Assembly: GCA_964355075.1 (NCBI GenBank)
Contig: CAYHCF010000012.1
Coordinates: forward strand, 31,639-95,638
Reading direction: 5' to 3'
Source: B1 sp964355075
GTDB lineage: Bacteria; Bacteroidota; Bacteroidia; UKL13-3
Length of the DNA: 64,000 bases
Within the stretch, counting starts at the first letter, position 1, and every line of letters starts with the position of its first letter. Of the stretch, positions 36,666 to 45,826 are shown one piece after another. The notes beneath the pieces were generated by a model, which ran no database searches, was not told the origin of the DNA, and saw nothing but the letters and a program-made list of their open reading frames with translations. A program made the translations under genes and the position numbers.

Positions 36666-37209
36666 CCAAATAGGCAAAATCCGCACCCATATTTTTAACC
36701 ACGCTACTCCACATTTTTTCAAGATCGTCTGTGAAAACGATTTCGGGACTTGCATCAGTTGCCCACCATGCTTTTTGAGCCACCTCTTTGTTCAGTTGAT
36801 CCTCGCCCCAGCCGCTGTAACCCATGAAAAATTTGAAATCCTCAACCTTTACTTTGTTTTCAATTAAAAGTTCATTTATTTCATGAATATTTCCTCCCCA
36901 ATATATCCCATTCGAAATGGGTATTGCATCTTCTATCAATCTACCATGACTATGAATAAAATGGAGCGTATTTTCCTCAACCGGGCCCCCGTAGAAAATC
37001 GGGAAGGCAAAATTTAGCAATCCTGGAATTAGTTCATCTGTTGTTATCTCAAGTAACCGATTTAAAATAAAACCTACACTTCCTTCAGGCTCATGTTCAC
37101 ACAGTAAAACAACAGTTCTTCTAAAATTCGGATCAGCCAGAAAAGGTTCACTGATTAATAACTGCCCCCGTTGAGGATTAAAAGTAAATTTCTGCTTTTT
37201 TATTTCCAT
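36634..37209 (-). CDS. YqgE/AlgH family protein
   Basis: Cytoplasmic protein of 191 residues of the YqgE/AlgH family (UPF0301). Characteristic features: GQLLISEPFLADPNFRRTVVLL near the start, GSVGFILNR, YGGPVEENTLHFIHS and FFMGYSGWGEDQLNKEV. The molecular role is not established. Tail-to-tail overlap with tatD. Confidence 0.92.
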   Translation of the reverse strand: MEIKKQKFTFNPQRGQLLISEPFLADPNFRRTVVLLCEHEPEGSVGFILNRLLEITTDELIPGLLNFAFPIFYGGPVEENTLHFIHSHGRLIEDAIPISNGIYWGGNIHEINELLIENKVKVEDFKFFMGYSGWGEDQLNKEVAQKAWWATDASPEIVFTDDLEKMWSSVVKNMGADFAYLANSPEDYSWN

Positions 37210-37345
37210 GCCTGCAAATAATTATTTATGATTCAGGAATTATATACAATTTATGCATAATTATTATCATTATCCTAAAAAGTCGTTCAATGGCAGCAGA
37301 TTTAAAAACCTGACCATTATCATCAATAAATTAGCAAGGATTGGC

Positions 37346-37353
37346 TAAATTTG
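37346..37353 (+). promoter_or_regulatory. Promoter -7 box for pdxH
   Basis: TAAATTTG matches TAnnTTTG; no clear -33 box 19-21 bases upstream. The ATG at 37372 follows 18 bases later. A longer frame that starts with TTG at 37351 would begin inside this box, so the ATG is preferred. Confidence 0.4.
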
Positions 37354-37371
37354 AGTTTTATTACATTCAAT

Positions 37372-38019
37372 ATGTTAAACAACAAAGAAATAGCCGCTTT
37401 AAGGCGTGAATATACCTTAGAAACATTTGATGAATCAGATGTTTTGGATAATCCTTTAGATCAGTTTAATTTCTGGTTCAAAGAAGCCGTTGAGGCTGAA
37501 GTAAACGAGCCGAATGCCATGGCTTTGGCGACCGCTGGTTTAGACGGTAAGCCCAGTGTCAGAACCGTATTACTTAAAGGAATTATTAATAATGGTTTTG
37601 TTTTTTATACAAATTACAACAGCAATAAAGGCAAGCAAATAAAATCTAACCCAAATGGTGCTCTGCTTTTTTTCTGGCCTGAATTACAACGTCAAATTAG
37701 CATTGAGGGTTCTATTTCGTATGTGTCAGAAAAAGATGCAGATGAGTATTTTCATTCCCGCCCGTTTGAGAGCAGAATTGGGGCATATGCTTCCGCACAG
37801 AGCCAACCCCTGGCAAATAGAAAAGTACTGGAGGAAAAATTTGAATTCTATAAAACTTTGTTTGAAAAGGAACCCTTAAAGAGACCCGAAAGTTGGGGTG
37901 GTTATATTTTAAATCCCTATAAAATTGAATTTTGGCAGGGAAGAGCTAGCCGATTACATGATCGTTTTTTATTTAGTTTATACAATAACACATGGAAAAG
38001 GGAGAGATTGTATCCATAG
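37372..38019 (+). CDS. pdxH: Pyridoxamine 5'-phosphate oxidase
   Basis: FMN enzyme oxidising pyridoxine or pyridoxamine 5'-phosphate to pyridoxal 5'-phosphate. It has 215 residues from MLNNKEIAALRREY. Family motifs: PNAMALATAGLDGKPSVRTV (FMN binding), SNKGKQIKSNPNGALLFFWP, SRIGAYASAQSQPL, and the C-terminal FWQGRASRLHDR. With pdxJ at 29378 this gives two steps of the same B6 pathway in the window. Confidence 0.95.
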   Translation: MLNNKEIAALRREYTLETFDESDVLDNPLDQFNFWFKEAVEAEVNEPNAMALATAGLDGKPSVRTVLLKGIINNGFVFYTNYNSNKGKQIKSNPNGALLFFWPELQRQISIEGSISYVSEKDADEYFHSRPFESRIGAYASAQSQPLANRKVLEEKFEFYKTLFEKEPLKRPESWGGYILNPYKIEFWQGRASRLHDRFLFSLYNNTWKRERLYP

Positions 38020-38132
38020 TATTGCAGTTATTATTCAGGGGAAATAAATAAGATTTTGAATTTTTATTTTGATTTTTAACCGTTTCATGCTAAATTGCAT
38101 GTTAACATCATTCCTGTTTAATCCCTGTTTCC

Positions 38133-39251
38133 ATGATGATAAATATAATTCTTCTGGTTATTACCTCCTTTCTGGTGATCATATTTGCTATCCCCTCCAT
38201 TATTACAGTAGCAAAATTAATTGGCTTGTACGACAAACCGGAAGAACGCAAAATTCATACCTTAAAAATTCCCCGTTTAGGTGGTTTGGCCATTTTCATT
38301 TCTTTCGCTTTATCTGTTTTGGTATGGGCTGATTTTTCGGAGATAGATGGTATTCAGTATATTGAAGCCGCAATGGTTTTGTTGTTTTTTAGCGGGCTGA
38401 AAGATGATATTATTATACTATCTCCCTGGAAAAAATTAATGACTCAGATCGTGGCCGCCGGATTGGTAACTTCTCTTACACAAATCAGAATTACTGATTT
38501 TTATGGAATATTCGGAATTCATGAAATTTCATTATGGATTTCTATCCCACTGAGTATTTTTACCATAATTGTTATTACCAATTCTTTTAATTTAATTGAT
38601 GGCGTGGATGGCCTGGCCGGAAGTTTGGGTTTGGTAATGAGCTTAACCTTTGCTTTTTGTTTTTATGTGAATGGAAACCTGAGTTGGAGTATGATGGCTT
38701 TCGCGCTATCCGGTTCCTTAATGGGTTTTCTTTTCTTTAATATTAACCCTGCTAAAATATTTATGGGTGATGCCGGTTCGCTGACGGTAGGATTTCTGCT
38801 AGCCATTTTTGCCATCTTCTTCATTGAATCTAATTCGCCATTTTACCCTATTTCCAATCTGAAAATAACCTCAGCTCCCGGAATAGCAATAGCCATTTTA
38901 GTGGTTCCTCTATACGATACCTTGCGGGTGTTTATTGTTAGGGCAACAAAGAAAAGATCTCCTTTTAAAGCCGATAAAAACCATTTGCACCATTGGCTTA
39001 TCAAAATTGGGATGAGTCATAAACAGGTGAGTCTTTGCTTAACGGGTGTAAATATTCTGTTCATCCTAATCGCATTTGCCATAAAAGACAATCCGGCATA
39101 CCTGGTTTTAGTTATAATCTGTGCTTTGGCGCTGGTAGTTGGTCAGTTACCGGTTTATTTTTATCGTCACAAAATTTCAGATTTAGAAGCGGACGATAAT
39201 CTACAGGAAGAAATTGAAAATAGCCTTCGTCTGAAGTCGTTTAAAGATTAG
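38133..39251 (+). CDS. WecA/TagO-like undecaprenyl-phosphate sugar transferase
   Basis: Integral-membrane transferase of 372 residues that loads a sugar 1-phosphate onto undecaprenyl phosphate to start a surface glycan. About ten hydrophobic segments. Motifs: RKIHTLKIPRLGG, SGLKDDIIILSPWKKLMTQ (acidic pair), NSFNLIDGVDGLAGSLG, INPAKIFMGDAGSL, and the HLHHWLIKIGMSHKQ motif typical of WecA-type rather than MraY. It probably primes the polysaccharide made by the locus at 41-54 kb; this is inference from proximity. Its end overlaps rdgB by 11 bases, tail to tail. Confidence 0.9.
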   Translation: MMINIILLVITSFLVIIFAIPSIITVAKLIGLYDKPEERKIHTLKIPRLGGLAIFISFALSVLVWADFSEIDGIQYIEAAMVLLFFSGLKDDIIILSPWKKLMTQIVAAGLVTSLTQIRITDFYGIFGIHEISLWISIPLSIFTIIVITNSFNLIDGVDGLAGSLGLVMSLTFAFCFYVNGNLSWSMMAFALSGSLMGFLFFNINPAKIFMGDAGSLTVGFLLAIFAIFFIESNSPFYPISNLKITSAPGIAIAILVVPLYDTLRVFIVRATKKRSPFKADKNHLHHWLIKIGMSHKQVSLCLTGVNILFILIAFAIKDNPAYLVLVIICALALVVGQLPVYFYRHKISDLEADDNLQEEIENSLRLKSFKD

Positions 39252-39828
39252 CCTTTTCAAGCAAAAAATTTTTCATCGCTAAAAACGCTTTCGCTCTGTG
39301 ACTGATTTTATTTTTTTCTTCTAAGTTTAATTCAGCTAAGGTTTTTGAAAAACCATCCGGAACAAAAACCGGATCATAACCAAATCCGCTTCTCCCCATT
39401 TTCTTTCGATTAATAACACCTGATAATTGCCCTTCAAAATAGTAAATATCTGAATGAAATATTAGGCAAATCAGGGTTATGAACTTTGCCTTTCTGTTTT
39501 CCTTTCCCGCTAACTCACGAAGAAGTTTATCCATATTTAAGTTTGAATCCTTTTGATCACCCGCATACCGTGCACTATAAACACCGGGGTCGCCATTTAA
39601 AGCTTCCACAAACAATCCTGTATCATCTGCAAAACAATTGCGTTTTGTTAAGTCGTAAATCGTTTTGGCTTTAACAGTTGCGTTTTCTTCAAGTGAAATT
39701 CCATTTTCAATAATATCCTCACGATAACCAATTTCATCTAAGCTATAAACGCTTATTTGCCCATCTAAAAGAGCAGAAATTTCCCGTGTTTTATTTGCAT
39801 TATGGGTAACAAAAATTATTTCCTTCAT
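39241..39828 (-). CDS. rdgB: Non-canonical purine NTP pyrophosphatase
   Basis: Ham1/RdgB enzyme of 195 residues, hydrolysing dITP, XTP and similar to monophosphates to keep them out of DNA and RNA. Motifs: FVTHNANKTREI, ENATVKAKTIYDLT, CFADDTGLFVEAL, PGVYSARYAG, GRSGFGYDPVF and SHRAKAF. Followed upstream by a small gene of unknown function, 8 bases away. Confidence 0.96.
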   Translation of the reverse strand: MKEIIFVTHNANKTREISALLDGQISVYSLDEIGYREDIIENGISLEENATVKAKTIYDLTKRNCFADDTGLFVEALNGDPGVYSARYAGDQKDSNLNMDKLLRELAGKENRKAKFITLICLIFHSDIYYFEGQLSGVINRKKMGRSGFGYDPVFVPDGFSKTLAELNLEEKNKISHRAKAFLAMKNFLLEKANL

Positions 39829-39836
39829 AGAAAAAC

Positions 39837-40316
39837 CTAATTAAAAAACATCTTTTGTAACGCAAACCATAATTTCTCTTTCATATGGGTATCATTTAAA
39901 TAGGTATCTAAAGAATTGACTTTTAAGATATCAACGCTTCTAAGCACTATCTGTTGGTGTGGTTCAACCTTTATTTCTTGTCTTTTTAGCCAGGCATCAC
40001 AACCCCAAACAATGACCTGAAAAGGTTTGAAATATTCAATTAACTCTTGTAAATCAGCCTCTTTACAGGTATTTATGTTTAATAACCAAATATCGGAAAA
40101 TTGCTTTCTCAAACCTTTTTCAATAATAGATTTCAACAAATTCATTTCAGCATCCATCAGGTAATCAATACCTTCAGTATCAATTATCAATAAAAGTTTT
40201 TGAATTCCATCACCTAAAGTGTTGTAATGTATAGAAAAATCTTTTTCTTTGACGTCGAATATTTCGTCAAATAAGGGTGCTAAAAAATTATCAGCAATTT
40301 GTAAATCATTATTCAT
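39837..40316 (-). CDS. Hypothetical protein, possible HolD-like fold
   Basis: Protein of 159 residues not firmly recognised. Alternating hydrophobic strands (QKLLLIID, DIWLLNI, FQVIVWG) and an ending LDTYLNDTHMKEKLWFALQKM resemble the uracil-glycosylase-like fold and the C-terminus of DNA polymerase III psi subunit, but no catalytic signature is present. Treat this as a weak suggestion. It sits 8 bases upstream of rdgB and its ATG lies only 3 bases from the ilvE ATG on the opposite strand. Confidence 0.6.
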   Translation of the reverse strand: MNNDLQIADNFLAPLFDEIFDVKEKDFSIHYNTLGDGIQKLLLIIDTEGIDYLMDAEMNLLKSIIEKGLRKQFSDIWLLNINTCKEADLQELIEYFKPFQVIVWGCDAWLKRQEIKVEPHQQIVLRSVDILKVNSLDTYLNDTHMKEKLWFALQKMFFN

Positions 40317-40319
40317 AAG

Positions 40320-41390
40320 ATGGCAATTTCAATAAAAATTAACAAAACAACAAAGTCACAAATACATTTATGTGATTTTGAGAAAATTGAATTTGGGAAA
40401 ATCTTCTCAGACCACATGTTCCGGGTTGATTATTTTAACGGAGAATGGCAGAATCCGGTCATTGAACCATACGGACCCATTTCGGTTGCTCCTTCCATAT
40501 CGGCATTACATTATGGTCAATCCATTTTTGAAGGGATGAAAGCCTTTAAAAATGCTGCCAAAGAACCATTGTTGTTCAGGCCTCAGCAAAATGCGATGCG
40601 CTTCAATATTTCGGCTGTGAGAATGGGTATGCCGGAGATTCCGGAGGAGTTATTTTTAGAAGGATTAAAACAACTGGTTTTGATGGATCAGGATTGGATT
40701 CCAACCAAAGATGGCAGTGCCTTATACCTTCGGCCATTTATGTTTGCTACGGATGATTTTGTTGGGGTGAGACCTAGCATCAATTATTCTTTCATTATTT
40801 TTTGTTGCCCGGTTAACAGCTATTATCCAAAACCCATTAAAGTTAAGGTTGAACAAAAATATGTGAGAGCGGCCACCGGAATGGCAGGTTTTGCAAAAGC
40901 AGCCGGAAATTATGCGATAAGTATGCTGCCAACGATGGAAGCAAAGAAATTGGGCTACGACCAGATAATATGGACCGACAGTAAAACACATAAGAATGTG
41001 GAGGAGTCAGGAACCACCAATTTGTTTTTTGTACTCGACGAAAAAATTGTTTTGACTCCTGCTTTGGATGGCAACATTTTAAAAGGAATTACCCGCGATA
41101 GTTGTATTCAATTGTTAAAAGCAAAAGGGATGGAAGTTCAGGAAAGGGATATAAACATTGACGAAATAATTGAAGCTGCCAAAAATAACCGGCTTACTGA
41201 TGTTTTTGGAACCGGTACTGCTGCCATCATCGCAAAAATTGAAAGTATTGGCTTTGAAGGAACTGATTATATTTTGCCGGATCAGGATAAAAGATTGGTT
41301 TCAAACTGGCTCTATAAAACCATTTACGGAATTCAAACCGGTAAAGAACCCGATCCGTTTGGTTGGGTAATGAACCTGATAAAACCTTAA
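40320..41390 (+). CDS. ilvE: Branched-chain amino acid aminotransferase
   Basis: PLP-dependent transaminase for Leu, Ile and Val synthesis and breakdown; fold type IV, 356 residues. Motifs: SALHYGQSIFEGMKAF, LYLRPFMFATD, the PLP lysine in GFAKAAGNYA, QIIWTDSKTHKNVEESGTTNLFF, and the late FGTGTAAIIAKI. The long form (about 355) is typical of Bacteroidota. Its start is back to back with the hypothetical gene at 40316, so promoters must lie inside the opposing coding regions. A strong terminator follows. Confidence 0.96.
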   Translation: MAISIKINKTTKSQIHLCDFEKIEFGKIFSDHMFRVDYFNGEWQNPVIEPYGPISVAPSISALHYGQSIFEGMKAFKNAAKEPLLFRPQQNAMRFNISAVRMGMPEIPEELFLEGLKQLVLMDQDWIPTKDGSALYLRPFMFATDDFVGVRPSINYSFIIFCCPVNSYYPKPIKVKVEQKYVRAATGMAGFAKAAGNYAISMLPTMEAKKLGYDQIIWTDSKTHKNVEESGTTNLFFVLDEKIVLTPALDGNILKGITRDSCIQLLKAKGMEVQERDINIDEIIEAAKNNRLTDVFGTGTAAIIAKIESIGFEGTDYILPDQDKRLVSNWLYKTIYGIQTGKEPDPFGWVMNLIKP

Positions 41391-41399
41391 TAAGAAAAT

Positions 41400-41428
41400 A
41401 GCCCCAAGCTTATGATTGGGGCTTTTTT
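41400..41428 (+). terminator. Rho-independent terminator after ilvE
   Basis: AGCCCCAA (41400-41407) and TTGGGGCT (41416-41423) form a perfect 8-bp stem with an 8-base loop, followed by a T run. It overlaps the end of the convergent glycosyltransferase gene and may act in both directions. Confidence 0.88.
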
Positions 41429-42596
41429 ACGCCCGTTTTGCACGTTCCCAATTGGCACTTTGTTTTCCTCGTAAAAAGCGTATAAAGCCAAAATACATGC
41501 AAAGATTCATGATAAAAAAATAATAAGGCACAAACAATGCTTTTACTTTTATTTGTTTATTTGCCAGATACCAGCCAAATATGGCCATGGTGTAAAATAC
41601 CAGCTGACCCGCTAACAAGTAAGTATAAATGCCTCCTGGTTCTATGCAAAGACCAAAATTTATCACTAATAAAATTAACAGAGATAAAGGTGCCAGCGTC
41701 CAACGTAAAACCCGGTGCGAAATAAACAAAAAGGAAACCCTGAAATTGGTAAATAAATTAAAAGATTTTGGCAAGCGGCTCATGCTTTGGAATGCTCCCG
41801 CCGCAATGCGTATTTTCCTTTTTAATTCCTCCCCCACATTGGCACTCGCGGTTTCTGCCGCCCAGGCATTTTTTTCGTAAATGACCCGATACCCATCATT
41901 GGCTATTTGCATACTTTGCATCAGGTCGTCGAGTAAACTGTCTTTGGGCAATTCCTTATAGAGTTCAGTCCGGTAACTCATTAATTCACCTGCTGCCCCC
42001 ACAATGGTATAAAAATCGGAGTCCAACTGTTTTAAAAAACTTTCATATTTCCAGTATATGCCTTCTCCGGCTCCACTTGCATTTTCTTTGTCTTTGGTAA
42101 TAATTCTTTTCTCACCGGTTACCGCTCCAACTTTGGGGTTAGCATAATGCTTTACCATTTCGCGAATGGCTTCCGGATTTAAATCAGTATTGGCATCGCA
42201 AAACACGACAATAGGTGTTTTAACATAATGCATCGCCCTGTTCATCGCTGCAGCTTTCCCGTTTCGCGCTTCTTCATGCAAAGCTAAAACTTCCGGGTAT
42301 TTGCGAATCCGGATCGGCGTATCATCATTTGACCCATCGCTGATAAAGATTAATTTCAATTTCTCAGGCGGATATTCGAGTGCCAGACAGTTTCTAATTT
42401 TGTCTTCTATGTAATCTGCTTCATTAAAACAAGGAACCACCAAACTCACTGCCGGTTCAAATTTTGGGTCAAAGGATTGTTGTAAAGTGATAAGCTTTTT
42501 AATTTTCACAAGCATATACATTATGATGCCATAGCCCAAATAACTATAAACCACAACGGAAATACAAATCCAAAAAAGTAGCTCTAAATTACCCAT
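41427..42596 (-). CDS. Family 2 glycosyltransferase, membrane-anchored
   Basis: GT-A fold transferase of 389 residues. One N-terminal transmembrane helix (about 5-28), then SLVVPCFNEADYIEDKIRN, the DXD-containing FCDANTDLN, and GAAGELMSYR, with a long central loop ending QSMQIANDGYRV; three C-terminal transmembrane segments (about 300-375). This pattern is like processive or lipid-linked glycosyltransferases. The last gene of the polysaccharide run, 3 bases from the methyltransferase gene. The sugar is unknown. Confidence 0.85.
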   Translation of the reverse strand: MGNLELLFWICISVVVYSYLGYGIIMYMLVKIKKLITLQQSFDPKFEPAVSLVVPCFNEADYIEDKIRNCLALEYPPEKLKLIFISDGSNDDTPIRIRKYPEVLALHEEARNGKAAAMNRAMHYVKTPIVVFCDANTDLNPEAIREMVKHYANPKVGAVTGEKRIITKDKENASGAGEGIYWKYESFLKQLDSDFYTIVGAAGELMSYRTELYKELPKDSLLDDLMQSMQIANDGYRVIYEKNAWAAETASANVGEELKRKIRIAAGAFQSMSRLPKSFNLFTNFRVSFLFISHRVLRWTLAPLSLLILLVINFGLCIEPGGIYTYLLAGQLVFYTMAIFGWYLANKQIKVKALFVPYYFFIMNLCMYFGFIRFLRGKQSANWERAKRA

Positions 42597-42599
42597 TTG

Positions 42600-43367
42600 C
42601 TATTTACCAATCTTTGTCCATGATGTATAAAAACCACAAGTAAAATGTCTTGGCAAATAATCAACTAATTTGCAGTCAATTCTTTGCAAAAACTTAATTC
42701 TTCTAGTAAACAAAGATATAGGAAAAATTCTTTCCAAAAAGTCAGCATTTTGAGAATCCAATTTCTTAAAACCAACTCCGGAAAGCAGGCGTATAAATCC
42801 ACCCACACTGAAGTATTGTACATGGGTTAAATCCTCATTTGAACTTTGTAATGTTTTGGAATCATAACCCAGAATTTTCTTGAATGCGATAAAAGGTTTA
42901 TCAAGTTCCCTTTTTGAAAGCCATTGCATGGGTCGTGTAATAAGCACCTCTCGAGGTCCATAACCATTTGGAACGGTGGCAACGAATACGCCGCCCGGTT
43001 TTAAAATGCGGTAAATACTTTCAAGTAATTCATATGGCTTTAATAAATGCTCTAAAACCTCACTACAAACTACAGCATCGAATGAATCATTCATTGAAAA
43101 TGAATTGGCATCTAATACCTCAAATTTAACATTACTGAAAGTATTTCTACCTGAGGCAGTAAGTATGCTGGTTTCATCTATATCAACCCCCGTTACGCTA
43201 TAACCAATAGATCCCAGGGCCAAACTGACATTCCCGTTACCACATCCGATATCCAGGATCCTCGCTTCCGGGTTATTAAGCCCCTTTATTGAATTTACAA
43301 TAAAATTCAATCGCTTTATGTCCTCAATATCTGAGTAATTTGTATATTTTACATGCTCATTTTTCAT
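42600..43367 (-). CDS. Class I SAM-dependent methyltransferase
   Basis: Protein of 255 residues. SAM-binding motif I is ILDIGCGNGNVSLAL; motif II VTGVDIDE; motif III FEVLDANSF; motif IV SFDAVVCSEVLEHL, followed by LKPGGVFVATVPNGYGPRE, as in UbiE/sugar methyltransferases. In this locus it may methylate a sugar of the polysaccharide; inferred. A 72-base gap precedes it. Confidence 0.85.
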   Translation of the reverse strand: MKNEHVKYTNYSDIEDIKRLNFIVNSIKGLNNPEARILDIGCGNGNVSLALGSIGYSVTGVDIDETSILTASGRNTFSNVKFEVLDANSFSMNDSFDAVVCSEVLEHLLKPYELLESIYRILKPGGVFVATVPNGYGPREVLITRPMQWLSKRELDKPFIAFKKILGYDSKTLQSSNEDLTHVQYFSVGGFIRLLSGVGFKKLDSQNADFLERIFPISLFTRRIKFLQRIDCKLVDYLPRHFTCGFYTSWTKIGK

Positions 43368-43439
43368 AGATGTTTGGATTATGTTTTTAAATAATATTTT
43401 TGATTTATAATATAGATTAATATAAAAATAATACTCGTT

Positions 43440-44573
43440 TTATGGATTGAGTGTCTTACGATATAAGTCAACCGTTTGCCGTGCATTCTGGTTCCACGAG
43501 AATTTATCAGCCTGCGTCCTGCCATTTTGAACTAATTTTTTTTGCAGGTTCAAATCATGATATAGGCGCGAAATGGCATTTGCAATTTCTTCCGGATTAA
43601 AAGGATCCACCAAAAGAGCAGCACTACCGACAATTTCTGGCATACTGGAAGTATTTGAGGTGATAACCGGAACTTCACATTTCATAGCTTCTAATAATGG
43701 AATGCCGAAACTTTCACGCAAACTCGGGTATAAAAACAAGGTGGCCTGACTATAAATAGCAGGCAAATCCATATTGGGAACATATCCTGTAAAGATGATG
43801 TCGTTCAATATAGATAAATCTCCAATTTGACTTGCAATTTGTGAAAGATATTCCCTGTTTATGTCAAGCATCAATAATTTACATGGCAGTGCACCTTTAG
43901 CTTTTAACATACTTATTGCTTTTAATACACCCACCACATTCTTCTTTGGATCTGTATTGCCCAAAAAGAAAATAAACTGATCAGGCAAATTGTATTTTAT
44001 TTTGGTCTGATCCAACAAAGTATTGTCATTAATTTTCTGAAAATGTTCAGTTACCCCGTTATAAACCGTGTGAATAACGGATTCAGGCATATTAAAAAAA
44101 TTTAAGATACGATTCCTTTCAAATTCCGACACCGTTAAAATCGCCTTTGCGTTTCCAACAATTTTTGGAACATTCCACCTGCGGTAAAGGTTGCCAAATT
44201 TCTGATAAGCCGTTCCCTGCCTCAAAATTAGCTTTTCCAAATAAATTATATCATGTAGTGTAAGTACTAATGGAACACTAAGAAATAAGGGTGCGGTATT
44301 GCTGGTACAGTGAAGTAAATCTACCTTGTGCTTCTTGACGGCCAAAGGCAAGAGCACCTGTTCCCATATAGGGTATGGTGCTGCGTTTACCTCTACAATT
44401 TTTGTGTTTTTGCTTTCACGTAAACAAGCAGAATCTTCATCCGGTTTTACAAAAACAACAAACTCATCTTTAGATTCAATTTGCTGTAAATGCTTAATTA
44501 GTTCGAGGGCAACCATATCCATGCCATGCTTTTTCCTTCTAAATATACGTTGTGCCTCAATCCCGATTCTCAT
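43440..44573 (-). CDS. Family 4 glycosyltransferase
   Basis: GT-B fold retaining glycosyltransferase of 377 residues. N-terminal acceptor domain, then donor-binding GNTDPKKNVVGVLKAI, FTGYVPNMDLPAIYSQA, and the E-x7-E type ESFGIPLLEAMKCEVPVITS. Often mannosyl- or similar transferases, but the sugar cannot be told. Cytoplasmic, no clear membrane helix. Confidence 0.88.
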   Translation of the reverse strand: MRIGIEAQRIFRRKKHGMDMVALELIKHLQQIESKDEFVVFVKPDEDSACLRESKNTKIVEVNAAPYPIWEQVLLPLAVKKHKVDLLHCTSNTAPLFLSVPLVLTLHDIIYLEKLILRQGTAYQKFGNLYRRWNVPKIVGNAKAILTVSEFERNRILNFFNMPESVIHTVYNGVTEHFQKINDNTLLDQTKIKYNLPDQFIFFLGNTDPKKNVVGVLKAISMLKAKGALPCKLLMLDINREYLSQIASQIGDLSILNDIIFTGYVPNMDLPAIYSQATLFLYPSLRESFGIPLLEAMKCEVPVITSNTSSMPEIVGSAALLVDPFNPEEIANAISRLYHDLNLQKKLVQNGRTQADKFSWNQNARQTVDLYRKTLNP

Positions 44574-44582
44574 GGTCTTTGT

Positions 44583-45809
44583 TTACGAATTATGAATAGT
44601 TGAATTGGAAGGATGGTTTAGCGTAGAAGTATGATCGGTATGAATAAATTTTTTGGTTGCTCCTCTGCTTTTTGCCATAGCATAAAGCATCAGTAAAAAT
44701 GCCTGAGGTATTCTCATAGCTGCTTTTAAAGTATTGTAATTAAAGTAACTGGATGGGATAGCTATCAAATAACTTAAACAACACAAAAAAAACAAGCCTA
44801 AAAAAAACACGCCAAAAACAGAGAAAGGAACCCATATCAAAAAAGAAGTAAAAAAGGTTAAACCCAATAATAAAATTCGAGGTAATATTATTCTCTGAAT
44901 CGCCTTGTCAAAAAAATCAATATTTCCTTTAAGTATCAAACTAGCCAAACCATCCAATAAGATGGCATTAAAATCAAAAAACTGAGAGGCCACCCATCTT
45001 CTTCTTTGATTTGAAAAAACTTTTGCATCCTGTACTTTCTCATCAAAAACCAGTGCATCATTTTCGTAAATGACTTTCACCTGATTGCGTACCAAAAATA
45101 ATTCCAGTTCCTTATCTTCAACCGGCGAATGAATATCCATCATGGCCTGTTTAAAAAAACTGAACTTCATTGCTTGTCCCGAGCCTGACAATGCTGAGGT
45201 GATTCCAAGGGCAATATGTCCTTTTCTAAAAATATGGTTGTTTATTTCCTCACTGATTCCATCTAAAATGGCAAAGGGAGTATCCAGATTTTTTGCAGTA
45301 CGATGAGCCTGTAAGATCACTTCATCATTTTGAAGCCGGAGATTTATTTTCTTTAAGAAATCCTGCTCCATGATATTGTCAACATCCAAAACCAGGCAAT
45401 AATCATAAATATCATCGGGCAAAATTGCTAAAGCAGTATTTAAGGATTTTGCTTTTGTACTCACATCAAACTGAACCGGAATTAATTTAATGGGCATCAC
45501 CAATAACTCAGCGATTGTGAGTTGTTTTAATGAATCCGCAATAATAACCACATCAAATTTTTCAGTCGGATAATTTTGATGTAAACAATGACCTACTGTA
45601 TTTAAGATTACTTCATCATGTTTATAGGCCGGAATCAGAATGGCGAACTTGTTAAATTTATTCGGTTCAATATTTGCAAAATTTGTTTTCTTATAAAAAA
45701 TCCCGGAAATGCTGAAAATAGCGATGTAGCATACATTAAATGTAATGTAAAAAAGAAGGACTGACTCAAAAATGTAGAAAAAGATACTAAACATAACTAT
45801 TTCCCGCAA
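44583..45809 (-). CDS. Family 2 glycosyltransferase with membrane segments
   Basis: Membrane-embedded GT-A transferase of 408 residues. N-terminal helix (about 10-35), catalytic part FAILIPAYKHDEVILNTV, DYCLVLDVDNIMEQD, SGSGQAMKF (acceptor site), QRRRWVASQ (QRRRW, product-binding motif) and four C-terminal hydrophobic segments. These are features of processive hyaluronan/cellulose-type synthases. C-terminal tail GATKKFIHTDHTSTLN, which is also present in the remnant at 45827. Confidence 0.85.
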   Translation of the reverse strand: MREIVMFSIFFYIFESVLLFYITFNVCYIAIFSISGIFYKKTNFANIEPNKFNKFAILIPAYKHDEVILNTVGHCLHQNYPTEKFDVVIIADSLKQLTIAELLVMPIKLIPVQFDVSTKAKSLNTALAILPDDIYDYCLVLDVDNIMEQDFLKKINLRLQNDEVILQAHRTAKNLDTPFAILDGISEEINNHIFRKGHIALGITSALSGSGQAMKFSFFKQAMMDIHSPVEDKELELFLVRNQVKVIYENDALVFDEKVQDAKVFSNQRRRWVASQFFDFNAILLDGLASLILKGNIDFFDKAIQRIILPRILLLGLTFFTSFLIWVPFSVFGVFFLGLFFLCCLSYLIAIPSSYFNYNTLKAAMRIPQAFLLMLYAMAKSRGATKKFIHTDHTSTLNHPSNSTIHNS

Positions 45810-45826
45810 TTTAATTTATTTTTTTT

